Below, piece by piece: positions 46,299-58,706 of a DNA stretch of 64,000 nt. The notes under the pieces are model-generated. The model was given only the letters and a program-made list of their open reading frames with translations, did not search any database and was not told where the DNA came from. Position numbers and translations under genes: made by a program. Source of the DNA: Sinobacterium norvegicum (GTDB lineage Bacteria > Pseudomonadota > Gammaproteobacteria > Pseudomonadales > Sinobacteriaceae); assembly GCF_923077115.1 (NCBI RefSeq), contig NZ_CAKLPX010000004.1, positions 124,001-188,000 on the forward strand, in the 5' to 3' direction. The stretch's first letter is position 1, and the number at the start of each line of letters is the position of its first letter.

Positions 46299-47114
46299 AT
46301 GCCTGAGTTACCAGAAGTCGAGACAACACTACGGGGAATAGAGCCCCATATTCAGCGTCAGCGGATCACCGAGGTTATCATTCGACAACCACAGCTGCGC
46401 TGGCCTATTCCATCCAACCTCGACCAACTTCTCGCGGGAAAAAAGGTACTTAGCTGCCAGCGCAGAGCCAAGTATTTGCTGCTCAATATCGGCAACGGAT
46501 TTGTTATTATCCACCTTGGCATGTCGGGCAGCTTACGGATTATTCCCTCGGAAACGCCAGCAGAAAAGCACGATCATGTAGACATTGTCTTCGATAACAA
46601 CAAGACACTACGGTACCACGACCCAAGACGTTTTGGTGCTGTACTCTGGGTAGAGCCCCCTTTTGAACAACATAAACTATTCAGCCAGCTCGGTCCCGAG
46701 CCGCTCACCGATGACTTCGATGGCAAGCGCCTTTTTACTCTCTCCCGTCAAAAGAAAACGCCAGCAAAGACCTTTATCATGGATAACAAAACCGTGGTTG
46801 GTGTCGGTAATATCTATGCCAACGAAGCACTGTTTATGGCCGGTATTCACCCCCGTCGAGCAGCAGGTAAAATATCCCTGCAGCGCTATATCAAACTGGC
46901 TGGGGCGATCAAACAGGTATTACGCAAGGCAATTGCAGAAGGGGGAACGACGCTGAAAGATTTTGTTGGTGGCGATGGCAAACCGGGGTATTTCCAGCAA
47001 CAACTCAATGTTTATGGCCGCAGCTCCCTCCCCTGCGTAAAATGTGATAGACCTCTAAAAGAAATAAAAATCTCTGCCAGAAGCACGGTTTTTTGCTCCA
47101 ACTGTCAGAGATAA
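46299..47114 (+). CDS. mutM: Formamidopyrimidine-DNA glycosylase
   Basis: Removes 8-oxoguanine and formamidopyrimidines and nicks the abasic site. The 271-residue protein starts MPELPEVE, so that Pro2 (Schiff-base nucleophile) and Glu3 are exposed after Met removal; it has the conserved Lys region RRAKYLLL, the helix-two-turn-helix GVGNIYANEALFMAGIHP, and a C-terminal zinc finger with Cys pairs CVKC and CSNC. The frame opens at a TTG at 46290 but ATG 46299 gives the functional N-terminus. Confidence 0.96.
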   Translation: MPELPEVETTLRGIEPHIQRQRITEVIIRQPQLRWPIPSNLDQLLAGKKVLSCQRRAKYLLLNIGNGFVIIHLGMSGSLRIIPSETPAEKHDHVDIVFDNNKTLRYHDPRRFGAVLWVEPPFEQHKLFSQLGPEPLTDDFDGKRLFTLSRQKKTPAKTFIMDNKTVVGVGNIYANEALFMAGIHPRRAAGKISLQRYIKLAGAIKQVLRKAIAEGGTTLKDFVGGDGKPGYFQQQLNVYGRSSLPCVKCDRPLKEIKISARSTVFCSNCQR

Positions 47115-47296
47115 TTAGACTTTCGCAAAAAAGTGGCGGTGATTGTGTTATAAATCAGCTATATTAATGCCAGAAGCAACTAGACTTCAGTTTCACCATG
47201 GGGGCAGAACGATTCTTCCTCAATGTTTTTGATAATAACAGCAAAACCAATGTGGCCTAAACCATGAAAAGCCACAGGATGAGGGAGCTTACCACT

Positions 47297-47638
47297 ATGA
47301 ATACTCTGTTCCAGCGCTCGATAGTCGCTGTCTTTTTCAGCCTTTTACTGAGCCTGCCACAATTAACCTTGGCCAAGGCTGTCTACGAAGAGCCGTCTGC
47401 CGCGGCAATGACTGCCGACCTGGTCGTCGCTCGACCTGCTCTTGTGGTGCTGACTGTATTGGGCACTGCCACCTTTATTGTCGGCCTGCCCTTTTCCCTC
47501 CTAGGTGGCAACACCGGTGACTCAGCCAGTACCTTGGTTGCAGGTCCGTTCAAGACAACTTTTCTGCGCTGCCTAGGCTGTGAAAACGGTCGTAAAAAGG
47601 ATGTGGTCGAAAACTCTTCTAGCAATGACGAGCAATAG
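47297..47638 (+). CDS. Small exported or membrane protein, family often named 'multidrug transporter' without evidence
   Basis: A 113-residue protein with an N-terminal signal-like helix (about 7-26, SIVAVFFSLLLSLPQLTLA) and a second hydrophobic stretch (about 43-67) that contains RPALVVLTVLGTATFIVGLPFSLLGGN. The pattern 'RP....TV.G...FIV.LPFS...GN' occurs in a family of short gammaproteobacterial proteins whose database name is not supported by function. The ATG at 47297 has GGAG 9 nt upstream; the earlier ATG at 47264 has none. The C-terminus is hydrophilic. Confidence 0.7.
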   Translation: MNTLFQRSIVAVFFSLLLSLPQLTLAKAVYEEPSAAAMTADLVVARPALVVLTVLGTATFIVGLPFSLLGGNTGDSASTLVAGPFKTTFLRCLGCENGRKKDVVENSSSNDEQ

Positions 47639-47644
47639 TCTCCG

Positions 47645-50129
<2,485 letters not shown>

Positions 50130-50212
50130 TCAAATAGGGGCCGATACGGCGAGAGCAATGGTGGCAATTTTAGCTAATTTGCCGCCTTGTCGCCACCTTG
50201 TTTATGCGCCGA

Positions 50213-50830
50213 TCATCGCTCGCTCGATCGTTGATATAGGTAGACACTGACCTGGCCGGTATTCTTTTGTTTGAGTTGCTGCCAGCCTGCCGGAACAGTA
50301 AAGGCCTGATACTTAGCCGTTTCGATATAGATAAGAGTGGAATCCTTTAACCAGCACGCGGCCTCCATTTGCCTTAGGCTTTGCTCGAGCAGGTCGCCGG
50401 CGAAAGGAGGGTCGACGAAGACAATGTCCGCCGCCTCAGCCGAGCCATTCATCCAGTCGATGGCACTGCCGTTAACTATCTCAACATGGCCTGCATCGAG
50501 TAATGCCACATTCTGCCTCAAGCGCTCGGCAACCGCCCTGGATTTTTCAATCATCACTACCTTGGCTGCGCCTCGGGAAGCGGCCTCAAAACCGAGTGCG
50601 CCGGCGCCGGCAAACAAATCGATACAGACAGCCCCCGGCACATCGACCTGCAGCCAGTTAAACAGCGTCTCTCTTACCCGATCGCCGGTCGGCCTAAGCC
50701 CTTCGCTATCAATAAAGTTTAACCGTCTCCCCCGCCATTGGCCGGCAATAATACGCAGTGAATTGGCGTTCTTGGCCACCGGCTTTTTGCGAGATGCCAA
50801 TGCCTGTTTTTGCTGTTTACGTTTAACCAC
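50213..50830 (-). CDS. rsmD: 16S rRNA (guanine(966)-N(2))-methyltransferase (GTG start)
   Basis: SAM-dependent methylation of G966 in 16S rRNA. The 205-residue protein has a basic N-terminus, LRIIAGQWRGRRLNF, motif I CIDLFAGAGALGFEA and the catalytic motif IVFVDPPF. The start is GTG at 50830, with GAGAT upstream. It is divergent from ftsY, the common arrangement in gammaproteobacteria, and 98 bp upstream of coaD. Confidence 0.95.
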   Translation of the reverse strand: MVKRKQQKQALASRKKPVAKNANSLRIIAGQWRGRRLNFIDSEGLRPTGDRVRETLFNWLQVDVPGAVCIDLFAGAGALGFEAASRGAAKVVMIEKSRAVAERLRQNVALLDAGHVEIVNGSAIDWMNGSAEAADIVFVDPPFAGDLLEQSLRQMEAACWLKDSTLIYIETAKYQAFTVPAGWQQLKQKNTGQVSVYLYQRSSER

Positions 50831-50959
50831 GATGATCTCTTTTCTTTACTGTCTTGAGGCTGAGCAATCAAACCATACTCTGTGGATGTTTTGAGCACAA
50901 AAGCTGGTAGAATATCCTAATTCTCTAATTTTTTGCCAATAACTTGTGCCCAAGTAACC

Positions 50960-52021
50960 ATGAAGTTTTTTAAACGCCGTAAAAAAGAAACCCCAGCCGA
51001 AGTCCCCGCCGAGGTTGTCAGCTCACAGCCAGTCGCCCCCGAGGCAGTGGTTAACACGCCAGCCGCCGAAGAGGTCAGCTCGGAGAAACCCAAGCAAGGA
51101 TTCTTCGGTCGACTCAAGCAGGGCCTCTCTCGTACCAGCGCTAACTTCAGCGATGGCATGGGAAGCTTGCTGCTTGGTAAAAAAGAGATCGACGACGAGC
51201 TGTTGGAGGACTTAGAGACCCAGCTGATCATGGCCGACGTCGGCATGGTGGCGACCAACCGCATCATCGACAACCTCACCCGTAAGGTTTCTCGCAACGA
51301 ATTGACCGATACCGACGCCCTCTATCAAGCACTGCAGGACGAACTGTCAGCACTGTTGATTCCCTGCGAAGCGCCGCTGGTCATCGATACCACCAAATCA
51401 CCCTATGTTATTCTGATGGTTGGCGTCAATGGCGTCGGCAAGACAACAACTATTGGCAAGCTTGCCCGCCGCTACCAGGGCGAGGGAAAATCCGTCATGC
51501 TCGCCGCCGGAGACACCTTCCGCGCTGCCGCCGTAGAACAGCTGCAGGTCTGGGGTGAGCGTAACGATGTTCCCGTCGTCGCCCAGCATACCGGCGCCGA
51601 TAGCGCCTCTGTTTTGTTCGATGCCTTATCGGCAGCCAAGGCGCGTAATGTCGACGTTTTAATTGCCGATACTGCAGGTCGCTTGCAAAATAAAGATCAC
51701 TTAATGGAAGAACTGAAAAAAGTGATTCGGGTGATGAAGAAGATCGATCCTGAGGCCCCACACGAGGTTATGCTAGTCCTCGATGCCGGCACGGGGCAGA
51801 ATGCCCTGTCACAGGCACAGGCTTTTCAGCAGGCAGTCGGTGTTACCGGTCTGACGCTAACCAAGCTTGACGGCACGGCTAAAGGCGGCGTTATCTTTGC
51901 CATCAGCGAGGCACTTGAGCTGCCTATTCGCTTTATCGGTGTCGGAGAACAAGTCGACGATTTACGTGATTTTAATGCCGCCGATTTTACCCGCGCACTT
52001 TTTAATACAAATGAAGAATAA
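50960..52021 (+). CDS. ftsY: FtsY, signal recognition particle receptor
   Basis: GTPase that docks the SRP-ribosome complex at the SecYEG translocon. The 353-residue protein has a short charged N-terminal A domain (to about residue 45), then the N domain, and the G domain with GVNGVGKTTTIGKLA (G1), DTAGRLQNK (G3) and TKLDGTAKGG (G4), ending in the GVGEQVDDLRDF closing loop. The ATG at 50960 starts MKFFKRRKKE, the membrane-binding basic segment. It is followed by ftsE after 11 bp. Confidence 0.96.
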   Translation: MKFFKRRKKETPAEVPAEVVSSQPVAPEAVVNTPAAEEVSSEKPKQGFFGRLKQGLSRTSANFSDGMGSLLLGKKEIDDELLEDLETQLIMADVGMVATNRIIDNLTRKVSRNELTDTDALYQALQDELSALLIPCEAPLVIDTTKSPYVILMVGVNGVGKTTTIGKLARRYQGEGKSVMLAAGDTFRAAAVEQLQVWGERNDVPVVAQHTGADSASVLFDALSAAKARNVDVLIADTAGRLQNKDHLMEELKKVIRVMKKIDPEAPHEVMLVLDAGTGQNALSQAQAFQQAVGVTGLTLTKLDGTAKGGVIFAISEALELPIRFIGVGEQVDDLRDFNAADFTRALFNTNEE

Positions 52022-52032
52022 CAAGTCTCTCA

Positions 52033-52695
52033 ATGATTGAATTTGACAGTGTCAGCAAGCGATATTCGACGGGGCACGAGGCGCTGAATCGAGTCAGCTT
52101 CAAAATTCCCCGCGAAGAAATGGTCTTTCTGACCGGTCACAGTGGTGCCGGCAAAAGTACTCTGCTCAAGCTCATTATGTTGATGGAACGCCCCAGTGCC
52201 GGCCAGATTATCGTCGACGGTCAAGATTTGAAGCAAATGCCGCAGCGGCAAATCCCCTTTCACCGCCGTAAAGTTGGCGTGGTTTTCCAAAACCATCAGC
52301 TGTTATTCGACCGCACTGTGTTCGATAATGTTGCCCTGCCACTTATCATTGAGGGGCACCCGCCCCGAGAGATTGGCCGACGCGTTCGTGCCGCTCTCGA
52401 TAAGGTTGGCCTATTAAAATATGAGAAGCTCAACCCGATAGCGCTCTCTGGTGGTGAACAACAACGGGTGGGTATAGCCCGCGCCGTAGTCAACAAGCCC
52501 GCGTTACTGCTGGCCGATGAACCCACCGGCAACCTTGACCCGGAGCTATCCGCCGAGATAATGCACCTGTTTGAGGAATTCAATCAGGTTGGCGTTACCG
52601 TATTAGTCGCCACCCACGATATCGCACTTATCAACTCGATGGACCACCGCATACTCAGCCTCAGTCACGGCATGACTGCTGGAGTGGGTACTTAA
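52033..52695 (+). CDS. ftsE: FtsE, cell-division ABC ATPase
   Basis: ATPase of the FtsEX complex that activates septal peptidoglycan hydrolases through FtsX and EnvC-type partners. The 220-residue protein has Walker [10 protein letters not shown], signature [14 protein letters not shown], Walker [14 protein letters not shown] and a switch His in ATHD. Its stop codon overlaps the ftsX start by one base, showing translational coupling. Confidence 0.96.
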   Translation: MIEFDSVSKRYSTGHEALNRVSFKIPREEMVFLTGHSGAGKSTLLKLIMLMERPSAGQIIVDGQDLKQMPQRQIPFHRRKVGVVFQNHQLLFDRTVFDNVALPLIIEGHPPREIGRRVRAALDKVGLLKYEKLNPIALSGGEQQRVGIARAVVNKPALLLADEPTGNLDPELSAEIMHLFEEFNQVGVTVLVATHDIALINSMDHRILSLSHGMTAGVGT

Positions 52696-53669
52696 TGGCG
52701 AAGGCAAAGCAGCAGCGCGGGGCACAATCATCCCATGTCAGCCTCAACGACTTATTCCACGCGTGGATAGACAATCATCGGGAAGTGGTCAAAGACACTG
52801 CTCAGCGGATGCTGAACGCCCCTATTTCGACTCTGTTAACCTGGTTGGTACTGGCTATTGCATTAGCCTTACCGACGACACTGTATCTCGGCTTGACCAA
52901 TGTCAGCAGCATTAGCTCAGGCATTGATCAAAGCGCCCACATCTCGCTGTACTTAAAGACCGGTATCAGTGAAGAAGCTGGCAGGAAACTCGCCGAACGA
53001 CTGCCGCTGGATACCGATATTCGCGCCGCACAATATATTTCCAAGGAACAGGCGCTGGCTGAGTTCCGCCAATTATCTGGCTTTAACGACACCATCGACG
53101 CCCTCGATAACAATCCGCTGCCCGCCGTCATCCTGATACAGCCCAGTGCTGCCATCAGCGGTGCTGACGGTGCTCAACAATTACTGCACACGCTGCAACA
53201 GATGAAAGAAATCGAGCTGGCGCAACTCGATCTGGAGTGGGTGCAACGCTTGCAAAGTATGATGGAGCTGGCCAAGCGTATAATCAACAGCCTGGCGCTG
53301 TTACTCGGCTCAGGCGTTCTGATTGTGATAGGCAATACCATCCGCCTGGCAATCGAAAGCCGCCGGGATGAAATCGTCATCGTCAAACTGGTCGGTGCAA
53401 CCGATACTTTTGTCCGCCGCCCATTTCTCTACACCGGTCTTATTTATGGCCTCGGCGGCGCTATCCTGGCCTGGGTTATCGTGTTTTTTGCCCTGCTCTG
53501 GTTCAGCCAACCAATCATTCAGTTGGCCGACCTCTACCACAGTGATTTTCAGCTGCGTGGCCTCGATTTTGTCGACACCCTACTGTTATTATTAGGGGGG
53601 AGTATGCTAGGCTGGATCGGTGCCTGGTTGGCGGTTACTCGTCATCTAGGGTCTATTCAGCCGAGATAA
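52695..53669 (+). CDS. ftsX: FtsX, cell-division membrane protein
   Basis: Integral membrane partner of FtsE. The 324-residue protein has a long cytoplasmic N-terminus (about 50 residues), a first membrane helix at about 53-73, a periplasmic loop of about 100 residues that contacts the hydrolase activator, and three more helices (about 195-215, 245-270, 294-314). LVGATDTFVRRPFLYTGLIYG is the conserved FtsX C-terminal motif. Together with ftsY, ftsE and rpoH it forms the classic ftsYEX-rpoH order. Confidence 0.95.
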   Translation: MAKAKQQRGAQSSHVSLNDLFHAWIDNHREVVKDTAQRMLNAPISTLLTWLVLAIALALPTTLYLGLTNVSSISSGIDQSAHISLYLKTGISEEAGRKLAERLPLDTDIRAAQYISKEQALAEFRQLSGFNDTIDALDNNPLPAVILIQPSAAISGADGAQQLLHTLQQMKEIELAQLDLEWVQRLQSMMELAKRIINSLALLLGSGVLIVIGNTIRLAIESRRDEIVIVKLVGATDTFVRRPFLYTGLIYGLGGAILAWVIVFFALLWFSQPIIQLADLYHSDFQLRGLDFVDTLLLLLGGSMLGWIGAWLAVTRHLGSIQPR

Positions 53670-53909
53670 CGAGCGATCGCGGCTATTAAGCGTAGATAGC
53701 GACAATATTCAGTAATTGGCAGCATGTATACATCATTCTCGATGATTTTTGCTACGGATTACTACGCATGGTTTGGCCTTACTCAAACAACTAGAATGGT
53801 TGTCAGTAATGGAATCGAAGCATTGTTAGATAGAAGCGGAACTTTTATCGCCACAGGGGTTCAAAGTAAATGCCCTGTTTAAGGCGCTATCTTCCGTCAG
53901 GAGAGCTAA

Positions 53910-54767
53910 ATGAGTAATTACTTACAGACTTTAAAAACTGTCAGCCCAGGCGCAGACCTCAACGCCTATAAATCGTCGGTGAATAGTTTTTCCATTCTGA
54001 CACCCGATGAAGAAAAGAATCTTGCCGAGCGTCTCTACTACGACAGCGACTTAGACGCCGCGCGCCAGTTAGTCATGGCCCATTTACGTTTTGTTGTTCA
54101 TCTCGCCAAAAGCTACAACGGCTACGGCCTGCCCCAGGGCGACCTGATTCAGGAAGGTAACGTCGGATTAATGAAGGCCGTTAAGCGCTTTAACCCAGAA
54201 AAAGGTGTGCGCTTGGTTTCGTTCGCCGTGCACTGGATTAAGGCCGAGATGCATGAATATATTCTTCGCAACTGGCGCATTGTGAAAGTAGCGACCACCA
54301 AGGCTCAGCGTAAGCTGTTTTTTAACTTACGTAGCTCTAAGAAAAGCCTGTCATGGTTAACCGCAGACGAGGCGCAGTTAATGGCCGATGATCTCGGTGT
54401 TAACCTCAAAGATGTCTATCAAATGGAAGGCCGTCTAACCTCTGTCGACCCAGCCTTCGATTTGGTCGGCGATGATGACAGCGATTCAGGCACAGTGTAT
54501 TCCCCCTCTCAGTATCTCGAAGATCAGGGTGCTGACCCAGCGCTGTTATTAGAGAATGAAAACTGGGAAGACAATAATCACCGTCAGCTTACCGAGGCCC
54601 TCGATGCTCTCGACTCTCGCTCACGGGATATTCTTGCCAGCCGCTGGTTAGGCGAGAAGAAAGAAACACTGCATGAGCTGGCTGCACGCTATGATGTTTC
54701 TGCCGAGCGCATCAGACAGCTTGAGAAAAACGCAATGAAGAAACTGAAGACGACACTCGTCGCTTAA
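53910..54767 (+). CDS. rpoH: RpoH, heat-shock sigma factor (sigma-32)
   Basis: Directs RNA polymerase to heat-shock promoters. The 285-residue protein has region 2 (LRFVVHLAKSYNGYGLPQGDLIQEGNVGLMKAVKRF and the -10-binding VSFAVHWIKAEMHEYILRNW), the RpoH box QRKLFFNLRSSKK, and region 4 with LHELAARYDVSAERIRQLEKNAMKKL. AGGAGAG lies directly before the ATG. The 240-bp gap after ftsX suggests its own promoters, as known in E. coli; I could not assign them with confidence. A strong terminator follows. Confidence 0.97.
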   Translation: MSNYLQTLKTVSPGADLNAYKSSVNSFSILTPDEEKNLAERLYYDSDLDAARQLVMAHLRFVVHLAKSYNGYGLPQGDLIQEGNVGLMKAVKRFNPEKGVRLVSFAVHWIKAEMHEYILRNWRIVKVATTKAQRKLFFNLRSSKKSLSWLTADEAQLMADDLGVNLKDVYQMEGRLTSVDPAFDLVGDDDSDSGTVYSPSQYLEDQGADPALLLENENWEDNNHRQLTEALDALDSRSRDILASRWLGEKKETLHELAARYDVSAERIRQLEKNAMKKLKTTLVA

Positions 54768-54786
54768 AACAGCTTCTTGCAACACA

Positions 54787-54822
54787 AAAAAGCCGTTTAC
54801 CATCGCTGGTAAACGGCTTTTT
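54787..54822. terminator. Bidirectional terminator between rpoH and selU
   Basis: A perfect 16-bp stem (54787-54802 with 54807-54822, loop TCGC) with A residues at one end and T residues at the other. It can terminate rpoH (stop at 54767) and the convergent selU (stop at 54840). Confidence 0.95.
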
Positions 54823-54839
54823 CATGCTCGTAGCCTCGG

Positions 54840-55943
54840 CTAGCCCTGCCAGCTCTCGGCGTATTCTTTCACCTCTTGCCAGCTGCCCCTGAAGACCATC
54901 TTGTCGAGTTTTTTCTGCAGCTGATACTCGTACATCGGATCGTAATATTCCTGCATTAAGCCGGCCATAACCGCCGTCAACAATTCGTCAGTTCGGCCGA
55001 TATCACCGGCGGCGACAGCCTGTTCAAGTAATACCTTCATCTTGCCGTAGCGCTCATGGCCGAGACGTTTGACAATTCTTTCCAGCGACGCCAGCAGCGA
55101 CTTACCAAACTCCGCCAGCCCTAATTCGGCACCATAGAAGTCCTCATATTCGCTGATCGAGTCGTAAATGTAATCCTGGCGAAGGTTTTCTATGCGTTCG
55201 TCGAAGCCCATATCGACCACGGCAACGGGGCCGATATCCATGGTGCTGCGAAGCGGCAACGGCACGTTACAGCGACCGACCATGACACCCTCATCTTCAA
55301 GAATAAAGCTGGTCGCGCCAGCGGCCTCACGCTTGAGAAAGTCGATCGACAGATTATTCTCAAAATTGATTTGCTCGGGCTGGCCAGCCGGTCGACGACC
55401 GAAGGCGCTGCCACGATGGTTGGCAATGCCCTCCAAATCGACACCATTGGCGAGCTGCTCAATCATTCGCGTCTTGGCTGTGCCGGTAAGGCCATTAATC
55501 CTCAGCATCGGGGACTGCTCGGCCACCCGCTGCTGCTCGTCGATGAGAAAACGGCGCATCGCCTTATAGCCGCCTTTGATAAAGGGGTAGTTACGACCCG
55601 CTTCTTTCAGCCACTGCTGACTAATACGGGAGCGCAGACCGCCGCGAAAACAGTACAGGTAACCTGCCGGATTAGCATCGACTATCGGCAGCCAGCTATC
55701 GATACGCTGTTGATGAACATCGCGGGTTGCCAGTTTGTTACCCAGCACAATCGCCGCATCCTGCCCTTGTTGCTTATATTCTGTGCCGATCAAACGACGC
55801 TGCTCATCATCCAACAACGGCTTATTCACCGCTGCGGGAAAACTGCCCTCGTTATACTCGACCGGGGCTCTGACATCGAGCAGGGGGATATCGTTTAATA
55901 AAATACGACGAAACTCATCGCTGTCTGGGCGAATACTATCCAC
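54840..55943 (-). CDS. selU: SelU/MnmH, tRNA 2-selenouridine synthase (GTG start)
   Basis: Replaces the sulfur of 2-thiouridine at the wobble position of certain tRNAs by selenium, via a geranylated intermediate, using selenophosphate. The 367-residue protein has an N-terminal rhodanese domain (LLDVRAPVEYNEGSFPAAVN, active Cys98 in YLYCFRGGLRS) and a C-terminal P-loop domain with Walker A GLTGTAKT (151-158). The start is GTG at 55943 with AGGAG 11 nt upstream. It follows selD by eight bases, so the selenophosphate maker and user are one operon. Confidence 0.95.
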   Translation of the reverse strand: MDSIRPDSDEFRRILLNDIPLLDVRAPVEYNEGSFPAAVNKPLLDDEQRRLIGTEYKQQGQDAAIVLGNKLATRDVHQQRIDSWLPIVDANPAGYLYCFRGGLRSRISQQWLKEAGRNYPFIKGGYKAMRRFLIDEQQRVAEQSPMLRINGLTGTAKTRMIEQLANGVDLEGIANHRGSAFGRRPAGQPEQINFENNLSIDFLKREAAGATSFILEDEGVMVGRCNVPLPLRSTMDIGPVAVVDMGFDERIENLRQDYIYDSISEYEDFYGAELGLAEFGKSLLASLERIVKRLGHERYGKMKVLLEQAVAAGDIGRTDELLTAVMAGLMQEYYDPMYEYQLQKKLDKMVFRGSWQEVKEYAESWQG

Positions 55944-55951
55944 GGACTTTG

Positions 55952-56995
55952 CTACTCCTGCTCAATACGAATACGGTGGTCGCTGGCGCTGCGCTCAACG
56001 ATACGACCAAAACTGTGAAGCGGTATCGCCGCCTCATCGGCCAGGGCTATCACCTGCTCGAGACTGTCCGGACTGACCGCTAACAGCAGACCACCGCTGG
56101 TTTGCGGGTCACACACTATATGGCGTGCACGCTCGGTCATCGGCGCCAGTTTACTGCCATAACTCTCGAAATTACGCTCGGTACCACCGGGAATACAGCC
56201 CTGGTCGAGGTAATATGCCAGTTGCTCAAGCTGTGGGATTTGGCTCATTTGTAGCTCGGCATCGACACCACTGCCCTCGCAAACCTCCAGCAGGTGGCCG
56301 GCAAGACCAAAGCCGGTCACGTCGGTAATTGCATTAACGCCGGGGATCTTCGCTAAAACACTGCCAATTGTATTCATTTGGCACATTAAATCTGCTGCAA
56401 CCCCTTCATCTTCTAGGCGTAGCTTCTGCTGTTTTTGCGCCGTCGACAACACCCCGATACCGAGTGGCTTGGTCAGCAGTAAATAATCACCGGGCTTGGC
56501 GCTGTCATTACGCTTTAAATCATCGAGGGCAACACTGCCTGTTACCGCCAGGCCAAAAATCGGCTCAGGGCTGTCGATACTGTGGCCGCCGGCCAGCGGA
56601 ATACCCGCATCGAAGCAAGCCTGACGCCCGCCCTCGACCACCTGCTGAGCGACTTCTGGTGCCAGTACATTCACCGGCCAACCCAGTATGGCGATCGCCA
56701 TCATCGGCTTGCCGCCCATCGCATAGATATCACTGATGGCATTGGTTGCCGCAATCCGGCCAAAGGTAAATGGGTCATCGACGATTGGCATGAAGAAGTC
56801 CGTGGTGCTGATCACCCCCTGACCATTACCAATATCGTAAACAGCCGCGTCATCTTTGCTGGCATTACCGACAACCAACTTGTCACTGGCGGCGATGGGA
56901 ATCTGCGTTTTCAGTATGGTATCGAGTACGTTAGGGGCAATTTTGCAGCCACAACCCGCGCCATGGCTATACTGTGTCAGTTTTATCGAGCTCAT
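55952..56995 (-). CDS. selD: SelD, selenide, water dikinase (selenophosphate synthetase)
   Basis: Makes selenophosphate from selenide and ATP. The 347-residue protein has the N-terminal glycine-rich catalytic segment HGAGCGCK with Cys15, Cys17 and Lys18 (a Cys form, not selenocysteine), the ATP/metal motif [21 protein letters not shown], and the conserved [12 protein letters not shown] and [12 protein letters not shown]. An upstream TTG would add seven residues, but AGGA lies 8 nt before the ATG at 56995. The adjacent selU shows one use of the product. No selA, selB or selC is seen in the window. Confidence 0.96.
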   Translation of the reverse strand: MSSIKLTQYSHGAGCGCKIAPNVLDTILKTQIPIAASDKLVVGNASKDDAAVYDIGNGQGVISTTDFFMPIVDDPFTFGRIAATNAISDIYAMGGKPMMAIAILGWPVNVLAPEVAQQVVEGGRQACFDAGIPLAGGHSIDSPEPIFGLAVTGSVALDDLKRNDSAKPGDYLLLTKPLGIGVLSTAQKQQKLRLEDEGVAADLMCQMNTIGSVLAKIPGVNAITDVTGFGLAGHLLEVCEGSGVDAELQMSQIPQLEQLAYYLDQGCIPGGTERNFESYGSKLAPMTERARHIVCDPQTSGGLLLAVSPDSLEQVIALADEAAIPLHSFGRIVERSASDHRIRIEQE

Positions 56996-57117
56996 ATTTA
57001 GGGTCCTAAATCGCAATAGCCGGCATTTTACCTGAGTTTCTTGCTCGCTGGGGTTTTTACCCGGCAGTTAGACGCTTATAATGACTTTTTTAACCTCGCA
57101 TTGCACGAGTACATATA

Positions 57118-58014
57118 ATGAATAAAACCTTTGGATTCGCCCAAGCAGCTTTGCTGCGCGCGTTTATTGCAGCGGTTGCCCTCTGTTCCCTGTTGGCCTC
57201 TGCGGCCCATGCCGAAGCCCCCGGCTTTACCTTTACTGCCATCCCCGACCAAGACGAGAGTCAATTGCGACAGCGCTTTGCTATTGTGGCCGATCACCTG
57301 TCAAAAGAGCTTGGAGTCAAAGTCGAATATATACCGGTTAAGTCCTATGCCGCTGCTGTCACCGCATTCCGTAACAACCAAGTACAACTCGCCTGGTTTG
57401 GCGGTCTTTCTGGGGTCCGCGCCCGCGGCCTCGTCAACAATTCACAAGCCATTGCACAAGGCGCAGAAGACCCAGAATTCAAAAGCTATATTATTGCCAA
57501 TCGCAGCACCGGCCTGGCAGCCAAGCCAGCCTTCCCCAGCGACACTGGTGAGCTGAGTTTCACTTTTGGCTCCAAGGGTTCAACCTCCGGTCGACTGATG
57601 CCCGAGTATTATATTCGCAAGAATACCGGTCTGGCGCCGGACAAAGCCTTTGCCCGCGTCGGCTTTAGCGGCGACCACAGTCGCACCATTGCCCTGGTAG
57701 AGGCTGGTAGCTTCGACCTGGGGGCGGTGAACTATAAGGTTTGGGACAAGGCGGTTGCCGAGGGCAGAGTCGACACTGAGAAGGTGACTGTTATCTGGAC
57801 CACACCGAGCTATCCAGATTATCACTGGACGATTCGCGGTGACGTCGACAGCCAATATGGTGAGGGTTTTTCCCAGCGCCTGCAGCAGGTACTGATTGAC
57901 ATTAAACAGCCTGTCATCCTCGAGGCCTTCCCACGTAGCGGCTTTATCGAAGCCGACAATAACGACTTCGCTCCCATCGAGTCCGTTGCCCGCGAACTCG
58001 GCCTGATGCGTTAA
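57118..58014 (+). CDS. PhnD-like periplasmic binding protein, probably for a selenium oxyanion
   Basis: A 298-residue substrate-binding protein with a signal peptide (about 1-32, cleaved near AAHA-EAPG). It has the PhnD-family pattern: IPDQDESQLRQRFAIVADHLSKELG, VEYIPVKSYAAAVTAFRNNQVQLAWFGGLSGV, then STSGRLMPEYYIRK and GDHSRTIALVEAGSFDLGAVNY. A subgroup of this family is placed next to selD and selU in several genomes and is named a putative selenate transporter. The divergent selD-selU operon 122 bp away supports that role, but phosphonate or another oxyanion remains possible. It overlaps the ATPase gene by one base. Confidence 0.85.
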   Translation: MNKTFGFAQAALLRAFIAAVALCSLLASAAHAEAPGFTFTAIPDQDESQLRQRFAIVADHLSKELGVKVEYIPVKSYAAAVTAFRNNQVQLAWFGGLSGVRARGLVNNSQAIAQGAEDPEFKSYIIANRSTGLAAKPAFPSDTGELSFTFGSKGSTSGRLMPEYYIRKNTGLAPDKAFARVGFSGDHSRTIALVEAGSFDLGAVNYKVWDKAVAEGRVDTEKVTVIWTTPSYPDYHWTIRGDVDSQYGEGFSQRLQQVLIDIKQPVILEAFPRSGFIEADNNDFAPIESVARELGLMR

Positions 58015-58706
58015 TGGCAGTAAAGCCTCAGCCTGCAGAGTCAGATAACCGAGAGGTTATCTGCCGTCTGCACAGCCAGCAACTCGGCCATGGCAACCAG
58101 CCGGTATTACACGATATCGACCTTACCCTTTATCGCGGCGACCATGTTGCCGTCTTGGGAGCCAGCGGTGTTGGCAAAACCACGTTGCTGGCAAAGCTGT
58201 ACCAACAGATGGCCGATGTCGCCGCCTATAGCCCGCAACAGCACGGCTTGGTTGAGGCTCTCAGCGCCTATAACAATATTTATATCGGTGGCTTGGAGCG
58301 GTATCATTGGCTCTATAACATCAGCAATTTGATCAAACCTAAGCGCCAAGACTGGCTGCAGATCAGTCGGCTTGCCGACGATTTAGCCATTGCCGACGAG
58401 CTGACCAAATCTGTCGACAGGCTCTCCGGCGGCCAGAGACAACGCGTGGTGATCGCCCGGGCACTGTTCCAACAGCGCCAGATTTTCATTGGTGACGAGC
58501 CGGTGGCGGCCCTCGATCCCGTTCAGGCAGGTCGCTTACTCGCTCTGATCCAGCAACAGCACCACAGCAGCATTTGCGCACTGCACCAGAGGCCGCTGGC
58601 GCTACAATACTGCAACCGTATTATTGGCCTCAAACAGGGTGCCATCGCCTTCGACCAACCCAGCTCAGCAGTCAGCCTCGATGACCTCACCGCGTTGTAC
58701 CGGTGA
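58014..58706 (+). CDS. ABC transporter ATP-binding protein (PhnC-like)
   Basis: The 230-residue ATPase of the three-gene importer. It has Walker A GASGVGKTT, the Q-loop YSPQQHGLVE, signature LSGGQRQRVVIARAL, Walker B IFIGDEPVAALD and a switch-region His in CALHQRP. The region between the Q-loop and the signature contains an ALSAYNNIYIGGLERYHW segment typical of PhnC-type proteins. It overlaps the binding-protein gene by one base and the permease by one base, so all three are translationally coupled. Confidence 0.9.
   Translation: MAVKPQPAESDNREVICRLHSQQLGHGNQPVLHDIDLTLYRGDHVAVLGASGVGKTTLLAKLYQQMADVAAYSPQQHGLVEALSAYNNIYIGGLERYHWLYNISNLIKPKRQDWLQISRLADDLAIADELTKSVDRLSGGQRQRVVIARALFQQRQIFIGDEPVAALDPVQAGRLLALIQQQHHSSICALHQRPLALQYCNRIIGLKQGAIAFDQPSSAVSLDDLTALYR

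Noticed and set aside
55952-56995. Selenocysteine codon in selD
   Set aside because: The catalytic position is Cys15 and there is no in-frame TGA; the gene is the ordinary Cys form.
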